A stretch of 64,000 bases of DNA from positions 372,001-436,000 of the forward strand of contig NZ_JAJMZJ010000001.1 in NCBI RefSeq assembly GCF_021012875.1, given 5' to 3'. The stretch comes from Peptoniphilus sp. KCTC 25270. GTDB lineage: Bacteria; Bacillota; Clostridia; Tissierellales; Peptoniphilaceae. Positions 29,617-38,659 of the stretch are shown in pieces. The position numbers and the translations under genes were made by a program. Under the pieces are notes generated by a model. It had not been told where the DNA came from and made no database searches. It saw only the letters and a program-made list of their open reading frames with translations. The first letter of the stretch is position 1. Each line of letters starts with the position of its first letter.

Positions 29617-30630
29617 ATGTACGGGCGTGAACGATGGGAACGTATTGAAAATGAGATATTAGCAAAAGAAGCAACCCATTCTATCCAATCCAAAGGAAGA
29701 AAGTATGAAGAAAAAGAATGCGATATGCGAACTTGTTTCCAGAGAGATAGAGACCGCATTATTCATTCCAAATCTTTTCGCCGTCTAAAGCATAAAACCC
29801 ATGTGTTTATTGCACCAGAAGGAGATCACTATCGTACAAGGCTCACTCATACTTTAGAGGTGGCACAAATTGGACGTACTATTGCAAGGGGATTGGCTCT
29901 AAATGAAGATTTAGTGGAGGCGATTGCTTTGGGACACGATTTAGGTCATACGCCTTTTGGACACACGGGCGAAGCCGTATTGAACGATTTGAATCCGAAG
30001 GGATTTCGCCACAATTTGCACAGTTTACGAGTGGTAGATTATTTGGAACACAAGGGAAATCGCCCTGGGCTGAATTTGACGTGGGAAGTAAGGGATGGAA
30101 TTAGAAATCATTCAGGAGAATTTAAGGCACATACTCTTGAAGGAGAGATTATAAAAATCGCCGATCGAATTGCTTATATTAACCACGATATAGATGATGC
30201 AATACGAGCTCACGTATTGAAATTAGAAGATATTCCTAGAGAATATTTAGAAATTCTAGGGGAGAGTCATTCGGACCGGATTGATACAATGATTGGCTCC
30301 ATTATAGAATCGAGCCAATCTATGGAAAAAATTCAGATGGATGAAAGGGTAGGAGAGGCAACTTTAGATCTTAGAACGTATATGTTTGATCATGTTTATT
30401 ACAACACAACAGTAAAAAGTGAAGATCAAAAAGTTCGAATTATTTTGGAGCAAATTTATAATTACTACAAAGCAAATATGGATAAATTGCCTAATGAATT
30501 CTTAATTCATGGAGAAAATGAATTGTCAGATGATGACCGCATTACCGACTATATAGCCGGTATGACAGACCGTTTTGCAATTCATTGTTGGAAAGATTTA
30601 TTTATGCCTAGATATTGGTCCACAATGTAA
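29617..30630 (+). CDS. dgt: dGTPase-like HD-domain triphosphohydrolase
   Basis: 337 aa HD-superfamily enzyme of the Dgt type 2 group, removing triphosphate from dNTPs. Metal-binding residues lie in RLTHTLEVAQI (H) and ALGHDLGHTPFGH (HD), with a later HD pair (RIAYINHDIDDA). AGAGGTG precedes ATG. Found directly before dnaG, a frequent placement in Clostridia. Family annotation is secure; exact dNTP preference is not. Confidence 0.92.
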   Translation: MYGRERWERIENEILAKEATHSIQSKGRKYEEKECDMRTCFQRDRDRIIHSKSFRRLKHKTHVFIAPEGDHYRTRLTHTLEVAQIGRTIARGLALNEDLVEAIALGHDLGHTPFGHTGEAVLNDLNPKGFRHNLHSLRVVDYLEHKGNRPGLNLTWEVRDGIRNHSGEFKAHTLEGEIIKIADRIAYINHDIDDAIRAHVLKLEDIPREYLEILGESHSDRIDTMIGSIIESSQSMEKIQMDERVGEATLDLRTYMFDHVYYNTTVKSEDQKVRIILEQIYNYYKANMDKLPNEFLIHGENELSDDDRITDYIAGMTDRFAIHCWKDLFMPRYWSTM

Positions 30631-30639
30631 GGAGGCCAT

Positions 30640-32445
30640 ATGGCGAATATTATCAGCGATCAAATCATTGAAGAAGTAAAATCTAGAGTAGATATTGTTG
30701 ATATAATTAGCAAATATACGGAATTGAAAAAGAAGGGCAATAGTTATATGGGACTTTGCCCTTTCCACAATGAAAAAACCCCTTCTTTCTCTGTTCAGCA
30801 AGAGAAAGGATTTTATCATTGCTTCGGCTGTGGAGAAAGTGGAGATGTAATTTCCTTTTTAATGAAAAAGGAAAATATGACATTTATTGAAACCGTAGAA
30901 AATTTAGCAGAATCGCTTCACATAGAGTTGACCAAATCCAATCCAATGGACGAAGAAAAAAGAAAAAAAATGGAGCGAATGTACGAGATGTATAGAGAAG
31001 CAGCCATTTACTATATGAAAATATTAAGCCGAAACACTTATGGACTGGAATATTTGAAAAGTCGTGGAATTGGACGAGATATTATCATAAAATTTGGATT
31101 GGGATTTGCTCCTGCGGGAGGCAGTGAACTGCTAAAGCATCTAAAAAGTAAAGGCTATTCTGAAGAAGAACAATATCAAGGAAATTTACTTTCCTATAGC
31201 GAGAAAAACAATCGTTATTTTGATCGGTTTCGAAATCGGATCATGTATCCAATTATCAGCCCCAAAGGAAAAGTAATTGCTTTTGGAGGGCGGGTGATGG
31301 ATGATTCCATGCCAAAATATTTGAATTCTTCAGAAACCATGATTTTTCATAAAGGGTCCAATTTATATGGTGTAAATATTCTTCAAAAAGAATCCAATCG
31401 AGAAAAAGTCTTGTTGGTAGAAGGATATATGGACGTAATTAGTTTGTATAAATCGGGAATTCATTACGCTACAGCTAGTTTAGGTACAGCTTTTACTAGA
31501 GAACAGGCAAGAATGATAAAACGTTACGGGAAAGAGATTTATATTTGTTACGATGGGGACCAGGCCGGGATTCAAGCTACGGAGCGAGCCATTCAAGTGT
31601 TTTTTAGCGAGAACCTTAAGCCTTGGATCGTTCAATTGCCAAAGGGAATGGATCCAGACGACTATATTCAAAGTCGCGGTTTGTTGGAGTTTGAAATTTT
31701 AATCGATAAGGCGATTCCAGCGGTTTTGTTCAAAATAGAACAGCTAGAAAAAGAATTTCAACTTACCAATCCAGAATCCATGTCAAAATTCTTACAAGAA
31801 GTTTCAAAAATTATTGGGAATTTGGCCAGTCCGATTGAGCAAGAGTTGTATATAGATAAAGTTTCAGAAATGTATGGAGTTCGAAGAGAAGCGATTCGAC
31901 AAGAAGTTTTAGGCGGGGCGACAAAAGGAATGAAAATGGAGCCCCCTAAAAAAAGTCAGAATCAAAAAAAGGAAAGTCCCTTCCGAAAGAAAATCGGTCT
32001 TTTGTATCTCTATGCTTTAGAATCAGAAGACTTAAAAGAATTGATTAAAGAAAATTCTAAGTGGGTTTGGATATCTAACAATATTGATGTAAGTGCTTTT
32101 CATTCCATTGAAAAATTGTATAAAGATAAAATTCGTTCTGGAGAAAAAAGGGGTATACATTTTATAGAAATGCATCCTGAATGGGACGAAACGATTTTGG
32201 AAGCTAAGAAATATTTGGATTTAACAAAATCGGATACTATAGTGAATGAATTGTTAGAAGTAATCTATAGGGATAAGTTAAAGGAAAGATCCAACTATTT
32301 AGTGGAAAAGATTCATACATTGGAAAATTTGGAAAAAAGTTCAGTAGAAGAAGACATTCAACTTAGGCACGCAATGGATGAACTTTTTGAGATATCGCAA
32401 CGCCTACATAATGTAGGAGAAGGAGGGACCAATGGAGAAAAATAA
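30640..32445 (+). CDS. dnaG: DNA primase
   Basis: 601 aa. CHC2 zinc finger ([13 protein letters not shown]...FHCFGCG type, residues ~40-65), the catalytic TOPRIM domain ([13 protein letters not shown] near 262; CYDGDQAG near 309), and a helicase-binding C-terminal domain that is poorly conserved. Makes RNA primers for replication. Overlaps rpoD by 14 bp, the classical dnaG-rpoD macromolecular synthesis arrangement. Confidence 0.97.
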   Translation: MANIISDQIIEEVKSRVDIVDIISKYTELKKKGNSYMGLCPFHNEKTPSFSVQQEKGFYHCFGCGESGDVISFLMKKENMTFIETVENLAESLHIELTKSNPMDEEKRKKMERMYEMYREAAIYYMKILSRNTYGLEYLKSRGIGRDIIIKFGLGFAPAGGSELLKHLKSKGYSEEEQYQGNLLSYSEKNNRYFDRFRNRIMYPIISPKGKVIAFGGRVMDDSMPKYLNSSETMIFHKGSNLYGVNILQKESNREKVLLVEGYMDVISLYKSGIHYATASLGTAFTREQARMIKRYGKEIYICYDGDQAGIQATERAIQVFFSENLKPWIVQLPKGMDPDDYIQSRGLLEFEILIDKAIPAVLFKIEQLEKEFQLTNPESMSKFLQEVSKIIGNLASPIEQELYIDKVSEMYGVRREAIRQEVLGGATKGMKMEPPKKSQNQKKESPFRKKIGLLYLYALESEDLKELIKENSKWVWISNNIDVSAFHSIEKLYKDKIRSGEKRGIHFIEMHPEWDETILEAKKYLDLTKSDTIVNELLEVIYRDKLKERSNYLVEKIHTLENLEKSSVEEDIQLRHAMDELFEISQRLHNVGEGGTNGEK

Positions 32446-33577
32446 ATATATGGACGAAAAAAATAAAAAATTGGAGAACAATCCATCGGTAGAAAAATTA
32501 TTCAAAGATGGGAAGAAAAAGGGTTCTTTAAGTATGGAAGAGATTATTGATGCATTGGACGAGGTGGAGTTAACGGCTGATGAAATGGATGCTGTCTACG
32601 CTCACTTAGAGGACCAAGGCGTTGAAATCTTAAAAGAAGACGAAGATACAGACAATAAGGAATTTGACCATATTGATGATAATTCTTCAGATGATGACGA
32701 TGAAGAAGGAAAAAATAGTGTAGATGATTTAACACCGCCTAAAAATATTGGTGTGGACGATCCCGTTCGTATGTATTTGAAAGAAATTGGTAAAATTCCT
32801 CTTTTAACAGCGGAAGAGGAGCGCAATATTGCCATTCGTATGGAAGAAGGGGATGAACTGGCAAAACGTGAATTAGCAGAAGCCAATCTGCGCTTGGTGG
32901 TTAGTATTGCCAAAAGATACGTAGGTCGTGGGATGAGTTTCTTGGATTTAATTCAAGAGGGGAATTTAGGTTTGATGAAAGCGGTAGAAAAATTTGATTA
33001 TACCAAAGGCTTCAAATTTTCAACCTACGCTACATGGTGGATTCGTCAAGCGATAACTCGAGCTATTGCCGATCAAGCTCGTACGATTCGCATTCCTGTT
33101 CACATGGTAGAGACTATTAATAAATTGGTTCGTGTACAAAGACAATTGGTACAAGAGTTAGGGAGAGATCCTCAGCCGGAAGAAATTGCTCAGGAAATGG
33201 GTTTAACGGTGGATAAGGTACGAGAAATTCAAAAAATCGCCCAAGAACCTGTAAGTTTAGAAACACCTATTGGAGAAGAGGAAGATAGTCATTTGGGAGA
33301 CTTTATCCCTGATGAAGAAGTTTTATCTCCTCAAGAAGCAGCGACCTTTACCTTACTAAAAGAACAGTTAGAGACTGTATTGACCACTTTAACAGAAAGA
33401 GAAAAAAGTGTTTTGATTCTTCGTTTTGGATTGGAAGATGGTAGAGCTAGAACGTTAGAAGAAGTAGGTAAGGAATTTGATGTAACGAGAGAAAGAATTC
33501 GTCAGATTGAGGCGAAAGCTTTGCGAAAATTAAGACATCCAAGTCGAAGTAAAAAATTAAAGGATTTTCTAGAATGA
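32432..33577 (+). CDS. rpoD: RNA polymerase sigma factor SigA/RpoD
   Basis: 381 aa primary sigma factor. Region 1.1 is short and acidic (~20-100). Region 1.2 starts at [11 protein letters not shown], region 2 contains [19 protein letters not shown] and the [11 protein letters not shown] element contacting the -10, and region 4 ends with [19 protein letters not shown] for the -35. AAGGAGGG precedes the ATG within dnaG. The -35/-10 boxes found elsewhere in the window fit this factor. Overlaps trmK by 4 bp. Confidence 0.98.
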   Translation: MEKNKYMDEKNKKLENNPSVEKLFKDGKKKGSLSMEEIIDALDEVELTADEMDAVYAHLEDQGVEILKEDEDTDNKEFDHIDDNSSDDDDEEGKNSVDDLTPPKNIGVDDPVRMYLKEIGKIPLLTAEEERNIAIRMEEGDELAKRELAEANLRLVVSIAKRYVGRGMSFLDLIQEGNLGLMKAVEKFDYTKGFKFSTYATWWIRQAITRAIADQARTIRIPVHMVETINKLVRVQRQLVQELGRDPQPEEIAQEMGLTVDKVREIQKIAQEPVSLETPIGEEEDSHLGDFIPDEEVLSPQEAATFTLLKEQLETVLTTLTEREKSVLILRFGLEDGRARTLEEVGKEFDVTRERIRQIEAKALRKLRHPSRSKKLKDFLE

Positions 33578-34233
33578 AGAATATAAGTGTAAGATTATAC
33601 GAATTGGCAAAGATGGTGGATTTTACTCCTATTGTTGCCGATATTGGAACAGACCATGGATACATTCCTTATCTTTTGTTAAAAGAAAACAAATGTATGA
33701 TTGCCATTGCAACGGATATCTCTGAACCAAGCTTGAAAAAGGGCAAAAGTCTACTTGAATCAGAATTTACTCCTTTTCAATACGATTGTCGGGTAGGAGA
33801 TGGGCTAGAAGTTTTAGAACCTATGGAGGCAAATGCTGTAATTATTGCCGGCATGGGAGGGATTTTGATTTCGGAAGTGTTGGAGAAATCAAAGGAAAAA
33901 GCCATGTCCATGGATTATCTTATTTTGCAACCCATGCAAGCAGAAGAAGAGCTTATGGACTATTTAACAAAAGAAGATTATCAATTAATGGAAGTTCGAT
34001 TGGTGAAGGAAAATAAGAAAATTTATCCTATATTCAAAATGAAGCCTGGAATTTCTGAAGAGATTATTTCATGGGAATCCTTTAAGGAAGATCCATTATT
34101 TACGGAATTGTGCCAACATAAAATTCATGTATTTGAAGAAATTGAGGAACAAATCCAAAAGAATTCTGCCGATAAAAAAGGCATAGAAGAAATCCAACAG
34201 GAAAAGAGAAAATGGGAGGGGTATCTTGTATAA
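33574..34233 (+). CDS. trmK: tRNA (adenine22-N1)-methyltransferase
   Basis: 219 aa Rossmann methyltransferase of the TrmK/YqfN family forming m1A22 in tRNA. SAM motif [15 protein letters not shown] at ~19-33, with the IIAGMGG motif near 88 and LILQPM near 114. Coupled to rpoD by ATGA overlap and to the next gene by 8 bp, the same order as in Bacillus. Confidence 0.93.
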   Translation: MKNISVRLYELAKMVDFTPIVADIGTDHGYIPYLLLKENKCMIAIATDISEPSLKKGKSLLESEFTPFQYDCRVGDGLEVLEPMEANAVIIAGMGGILISEVLEKSKEKAMSMDYLILQPMQAEEELMDYLTKEDYQLMEVRLVKENKKIYPIFKMKPGISEEIISWESFKEDPLFTELCQHKIHVFEEIEEQIQKNSADKKGIEEIQQEKRKWEGYLV

Positions 34234-34993
34234 GATAAAAGAGATCCTTTCTTTCATGGAATCTTGGGCTCCATTGGATTCGCAAGAAGAATGGGATAAA
34301 TCGGGGAATCAAATTCTTTTTCACAACAAAGAAATAAAAAAAGTTTTGGTGGCGTTGGATGTTACCGATTGCGTAGTAAAAAAAGCCATAGAAGAAGGTT
34401 TTGATTTGATTTTGACTCACCATCCTTTCTTATTTGGTGGAATTTCTTATTTTGATGATGAAGATCCCAAAGGAAAATTGATTCTTCCTCTTTTAGAAAA
34501 CAAGATTTCTGTTTATTCTGCCCATACAAACTTAGATAAAGCAGAGGATGGGGTAAACGACCAATGGATTCAATTGTTGAATTTAGAGAACGTTGAGATG
34601 TTATCTGACGAGGAAGAAATTGGTATTGTTGGGGAAGGAAATTATACAACAAAAGCACTCTATGAAAAAATAAAATCCTTAGAAATTCCTCGCATTGTTT
34701 GTCATGGAAAACCCAAAGAAGAAATTCATCGAATTGCTGTTTTAGGCGGCTCAGGTGCAGATTATGTTTTGGACGCAGTAAAAAAAGGAGCAGATGTTTT
34801 GCTAACGGGGGATGTAACCCATCACAAAGCGCAAGATGCCTATGAAGCAGGGATTATGGTCTTTGATATAGGTCATTACGATAGCGAAAAATTTGTTTTA
34901 AGTAAAGCAAAAGAAAAATTGGAAAAAGAATTTTCCACGTTAATTGTGGAAGTCTATGGGAAAAATGATTTTATCTTTTCTATAGAAGAATAA
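34226..34993 (+). CDS. Nif3-like dinuclear metal protein
   Basis: 255 aa NIF3/YqfO family, short form without the inserted PII-like domain of Bacillus YqfO. Metal-binding residues include DLILTHHPFLF (~66-76), SAHTNLDKAEDG (~100) and the C-terminal DIGHYDSE. GTP cyclohydrolase type 2 activity is known only for a few members and is not assumed here. TTG start with GGAGGGG four bases before, inside trmK. Last gene of the long block; its 3' end carries the rnpB promoter region. Confidence 0.9.
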   Translation: MYKIKEILSFMESWAPLDSQEEWDKSGNQILFHNKEIKKVLVALDVTDCVVKKAIEEGFDLILTHHPFLFGGISYFDDEDPKGKLILPLLENKISVYSAHTNLDKAEDGVNDQWIQLLNLENVEMLSDEEEIGIVGEGNYTTKALYEKIKSLEIPRIVCHGKPKEEIHRIAVLGGSGADYVLDAVKKGADVLLTGDVTHHKAQDAYEAGIMVFDIGHYDSEKFVLSKAKEKLEKEFSTLIVEVYGKNDFIFSIEE

Positions 34994-35010
34994 TGTGTTA
35001 GAATAGTATG

Positions 35011-35344
35011 GTTCGAGTACATCAGTTAACTGCGCATCGCGAGGAAAGTCCGTGCTCCATAGAGTAAAGATGCCGGATAACGTCCGGTGGGGGCGACCCT
35101 AAGGCTAGTGCAACAGAAATATACCGCCATTTCACGATGGTAAGGGTGGAAAGGTGAGGTAAGAGCTCACCAGCACATAGGCGACTATGTGGCTCTGTAA
35201 ACCCCATCTGGAGCAAGACCAAAAAGGAACAAAAGAGTGGTTACTCGTCACTCCCAAGAGGTAGGTCGCTAGAGCTTCTTGGTGACAAGAAGCCCAGATA
35301 GATAGTTAACCAATACAGAACACGGCTTATAGATGTAGTCGAAT
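35011..35344 (+). ncRNA. rnpB: RNase P RNA, class A
   Basis: Catalytic RNA that trims the 5' leader of pre-tRNAs. The universal core is clear: GAGGAAAGTCCGTGCTC near 35040, ACAGAAATATACCGCC near 35113, GGTAAGGGTGGAAAGGTG near 35140 and ACAGAACACGGCTTA near 35315. P1 forms between 35012-35023 and 35332-35343 with one mismatch. The GCCGGATAACGTCCGG and GGCGACCCTAAGG pattern belongs to the ancestral A type, not the Bacillus B type. A TAGAAT box at 34999-35004 serves as -10. Ends are estimates within a few bases. Confidence 0.95.
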
Positions 35345-35347
35345 AAA

Positions 35348-35379
35348 AAAGACCTGACAGATGTCGGGTCTTTTTTTTT
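35348..35379 (+). terminator. rnpB terminator
   Basis: Stem GACCTGACA / TGTCGGGTC with one G-U pair and a GA loop extension, followed by nine T. The next ~120 bases (35380-35495) are AT-rich and hold no recognisable feature. Confidence 0.9.
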
Positions 35380-35495
35380 GTATTTTCATTGAAATAGTTC
35401 TTAACGCAATAAAATAAATGGTAAAAATAGAAGAAAAAACAAAGTGAAAAAGAATCAATTGTTAGAAATATAAGAACAACTCAGTATAATTTTGG

Positions 35496-35525
35496 AAAAA
35501 AAGAAAACCACCAGGGTACTGGTGG
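35496..35525 (-). terminator. lysC terminator
   Basis: Minus strand: 7-bp stem CCACCAG / CTGGTGG with a four-base loop, followed by TTTTCTTTTTTT. Confidence 0.85.
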
Positions 35526-35535
35526 CTTCTATTGT

Positions 35536-36852
35536 TTATTTGTCTTCAAAGGCATGATAAATAGAATTGATTGCCTTTTCATAATCAGAATTTTTGATGC
35601 CGACGATGATATTCATTTCGCTAGCTCCTTGAATAATCATCTGAATGTTGATATTGGACTGTGCCAATGCAGAGAATAATTTGGCAGAAATTCCTACATG
35701 ATTTTTCATATTTCGCCCAACGACAGTAACAAGGGCGATGTCCTTGTCGACAGTGATAGAATCTGGATTGCAAAAAGTTTTGAATTCATTAATGAGCGCG
35801 TCGGTTTTGTTTTGCAAGTATTTGTCGGCTATAATTAGAGATAAGGAATCAATAGAGGATGGCATATGTTCTAAGTAGATGTCATTGGCCTCTAAAACGG
35901 TCATTATTTTTCGATGAAAACTCAATTCAGAATTCATTCTCACTTTGGAGATATTAATAACGGTAAAATTTTTTCTTCCTGTAACACCAGTTAGAGTGTG
36001 GAAGGTATTGTCTTTGGATTGTTCTTCAACAATAAAGGTACCTTGATCTTCTGGTCTATTTGTATTTCGAATATTAATGGGGATTCCTTTGCTAACTACA
36101 GGGAAGATTGCTTCATCATGTAAAATATTCGCTCCGCTATAGGAGAGCTCTCTCAATTCATTGTATGTAATATATTCGATTTGGCGAGGATTTTCCACAA
36201 TGCGTGGATCAGAAGCCAAGAATCCAGAAACGTCGGTCCAGTTTTCATACAATTTGGCAGAAACGCCACGAGCAATAATGCTTCCTGTTAAATCGCTTCC
36301 TCCACGGCTAAAGGTGATGATTTCTCCCGATGGTTTGGCTCCGTAAAATCCTGGAATAACAGCGTGTTCATGTTCCTTTGCCATCTTTTGAATGGCTGCG
36401 TAGGATTTTTCTTCATCAAAAGTACCATCTTCACGAAAGAAAATAACATCTTTTGCATCAATAAAATCGTATCCTAAATAATGAGAGAGAACTTTTCCAT
36501 TTAAGTATTCTCCTCTACTGGAAAGATAATCTTTTGTGGCGCCTTTTTGAATGGAAGCTTCAATGGCTTGAAATTCTTCATCTAAATTTAGATCCAAATG
36601 AAGAGACTCGATAATTTGATCGTATCGAACCCGAATCATATCTAATATTTCTTTATAATTTAGATTATGGCTTGCCATATTATACAATAGATACAATAAA
36701 TCTGTAACCTTCTGATCTTCTTTGCTGACTTTACCAGGCGCAGAAGGAATAATATATTTCCGATCGTCACAAGAAGTAACAATATTTTTTACTTTTTCAA
36801 ATTGTTGGCCGTTGGCCAAAGAGCTACCACCAAATTTTGCTACAATACACAT
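35536..36852 (-). CDS. lysC: Aspartate kinase
   Basis: 438 aa, first enzyme of the aspartate family (Lys, Met, Thr, DAP). The kinase domain begins with VAKFGGSSLANG and contains FSRGGSDLTGS near residue 187. Two ACT domains follow from about 300 (FTVINISKVRMN and VTVVGRNMKN), so allosteric feedback is expected. Related to the monofunctional AKIII-type. GGAGGG lies seven bases before ATG. The ~140 bp upstream contains no lysine riboswitch that I can recognise. It stands alone, between terminators. Confidence 0.94.
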   Translation of the reverse strand: MCIVAKFGGSSLANGQQFEKVKNIVTSCDDRKYIIPSAPGKVSKEDQKVTDLLYLLYNMASHNLNYKEILDMIRVRYDQIIESLHLDLNLDEEFQAIEASIQKGATKDYLSSRGEYLNGKVLSHYLGYDFIDAKDVIFFREDGTFDEEKSYAAIQKMAKEHEHAVIPGFYGAKPSGEIITFSRGGSDLTGSIIARGVSAKLYENWTDVSGFLASDPRIVENPRQIEYITYNELRELSYSGANILHDEAIFPVVSKGIPINIRNTNRPEDQGTFIVEEQSKDNTFHTLTGVTGRKNFTVINISKVRMNSELSFHRKIMTVLEANDIYLEHMPSSIDSLSLIIADKYLQNKTDALINEFKTFCNPDSITVDKDIALVTVVGRNMKNHVGISAKLFSALAQSNINIQMIIQGASEMNIIVGIKNSDYEKAINSIYHAFEDK

Positions 36853-36955
36853 TCTTTACCCTCCTAAAAATACTATTCTTTTATTGTATGACTTAGGGGA
36901 AAAAATAGCAAGGGAATTTAACACTTTAATGAAATAAAGGAAATGATTTCGATTC

Positions 36956-36984
36956 TTTACAAGGGGTAGGGGAACTTTTATAAT
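36956..36984 (+). promoter_or_regulatory. cstA promoter
   Basis: TTTACA (36956-36961), 17-bp spacer, perfect TATAAT (36979-36984), 30 bp before the cstA start. Confidence 0.85.
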
Positions 36985-37014
36985 AATTTATAAGTGAGAC
37001 ATAAGGAGGAAAAA

Positions 37015-38625
37015 ATGAATGCTTTGGTGTTAACCTTGGTGTGTTTTTTTATATTGATAACTGCATATTTCACGTACGGGTCATGGTTAGAAAAATTTTT
37101 TGGCATTGATAGTACGGTTTTGACTCCTGCCTATACAAAAGAAGATGGGAGAGATTATGTTCCATCCAATCGTTGGGTCATTTTAGGTCATCATTTTGCA
37201 TCTATTGCAGGAGCTAGTACTTTAATTGGACCAATACAAGCCAGTGTATTTGGCTGGTTGCCCGTAGTTATATGGATTGTTTTAGGCGGCATCTTTTTAG
37301 GCGGGGTATTAGACTATGGAGCGCTAGTTGCCTCAGTAAAGCACCAAGGAAAGACTTTAGGAGGATTTATTGAAGTCTATGGAGGAAAGCGAGGGAAGAT
37401 ATTATTTAATCTCTTTGCTTGGTTTACTATGCTTTTGGTAACTGCTTCTTTTATTGATATTGTGTCACAAACTTTTCAAGATACGCCATCTGCTGGGACT
37501 ACTTCCATTTTGTTTATTATTATTTCTGTTTTATTTGGAGCCTTTACTTATAAAAAGAAAATCAATCTATTCCTTGCGAGTATTGTGGGAATCTTTGGGA
37601 TTGGGATCAGTGTATATTTAGGGGGAAAATTCCCCCTTTTCTTAACGGAAACTCAATGGGTTTTGTTTTTAGGAATTTATGCATTTATTGCGGCCGTTTT
37701 ACCGGTATGGCTTCTTTTGCAACCAAGAGATTATTTGAATTCTTATTTGCTCTATAGTTTAGTGATTCTTTCGATTCTTGGACTTATATTTTTGGCGCCA
37801 AATATTCAATTGAAAGCTTACGAAGGATTTTCGGTTCCTATAAATGAACAAAAATGGACTTTATTTCCCATGGTCTTTGCTACTGTAACCAGTGGGGCCA
37901 TATCGGGGTACCATATTTTAGTAGCCTCAGGGATATCGTCGAAACAAGTTCGAAGTGAAGAAGATGCAAAAATAATTGGATATGGGGGCATGTTATTGGA
38001 ATCTCTTTTGGCCATTATTGCTGTGGTGTCTGTATTATCTTTGACAGGAGATCATTTGCTTAATTCTTTAAGTGCAGAAGGTCCGATTGCTGTTTTCTCT
38101 CAAGGAATTGGTCCAATTATTGCAACCTTAGGAATTGATCCCAAAACATCTGTAGGAGTTATTTCCTTAATTGTATCCGCCTTTGCCTTAACTTCCCTGG
38201 ATACAGGATCTCGATTGGGCAGATATTTACTACAAGAACTTGTGGATACAGAGAAGAAAGAGAAAAAAATCCTTGTCACATATTGTACTACCTTGGTGAC
38301 AATTTCTTTGGGATGTATATTTTCCTTTCTAGGTTATGAAAGATTGTGGATTTTAATGGGGATTACCAACCAGTTCTTAGCCATTTTAGGATTTTTGTGT
38401 CTGGCAGTATGGATGAAAAAGACTAGAAGAAATTATATTTTATTTCTCATTCCCATGATTGTCTTGTATATAATTACCATTGCAACTTTAGGGATTCAAT
38501 GGTATCACATGTGGGTTGTTATGGATTTATTGTCCCTGGTATTGCTCACAATTTTGTTCTTTTTAAGCCTATTTATGGCATATATTGGCAATAATGTGAT
38601 TCGAAGAGGGAAAGATTATTATTAA
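37015..38625 (+). CDS. cstA: CstA-family peptide/pyruvate transporter
   Basis: 536 aa polytopic membrane protein with ~14-16 helices. CstA signatures: PSNRWVILGHHFASIAGAS near residue 45, GPIQASVFGWLP, and FATVTSGAISGYH near 280. Known members import peptides or pyruvate under carbon limitation. Start set at ATG 37015, eight bases after AAGGAGG; a longer opening at 36994 adds charged residues before the first helix. Shorter than E. coli CstA (~700 aa), as in other anaerobes. Own promoter and terminator; no LytTR-type regulator nearby. Confidence 0.88.
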   Translation: MNALVLTLVCFFILITAYFTYGSWLEKFFGIDSTVLTPAYTKEDGRDYVPSNRWVILGHHFASIAGASTLIGPIQASVFGWLPVVIWIVLGGIFLGGVLDYGALVASVKHQGKTLGGFIEVYGGKRGKILFNLFAWFTMLLVTASFIDIVSQTFQDTPSAGTTSILFIIISVLFGAFTYKKKINLFLASIVGIFGIGISVYLGGKFPLFLTETQWVLFLGIYAFIAAVLPVWLLLQPRDYLNSYLLYSLVILSILGLIFLAPNIQLKAYEGFSVPINEQKWTLFPMVFATVTSGAISGYHILVASGISSKQVRSEEDAKIIGYGGMLLESLLAIIAVVSVLSLTGDHLLNSLSAEGPIAVFSQGIGPIIATLGIDPKTSVGVISLIVSAFALTSLDTGSRLGRYLLQELVDTEKKEKKILVTYCTTLVTISLGCIFSFLGYERLWILMGITNQFLAILGFLCLAVWMKKTRRNYILFLIPMIVLYIITIATLGIQWYHMWVVMDLLSLVLLTILFFLSLFMAYIGNNVIRRGKDYY

Positions 38626-38659
38626 AAAAAGTCCAGAGAAGACTCTGGACTTTTTCTTT
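38624..38659. terminator. Bidirectional terminator cstA / zinc-ribbon gene
   Basis: Perfect 8-bp stem GTCCAGAG / CTCTGGAC (38631-38650) with A tract before and T tract after, placed between two converging genes. Confidence 0.9.

Noticed and set aside
36853-36955. Lysine riboswitch before lysC
   Set aside because: The leader is only ~100 AT-rich bases, lacking the conserved lysine-aptamer core.
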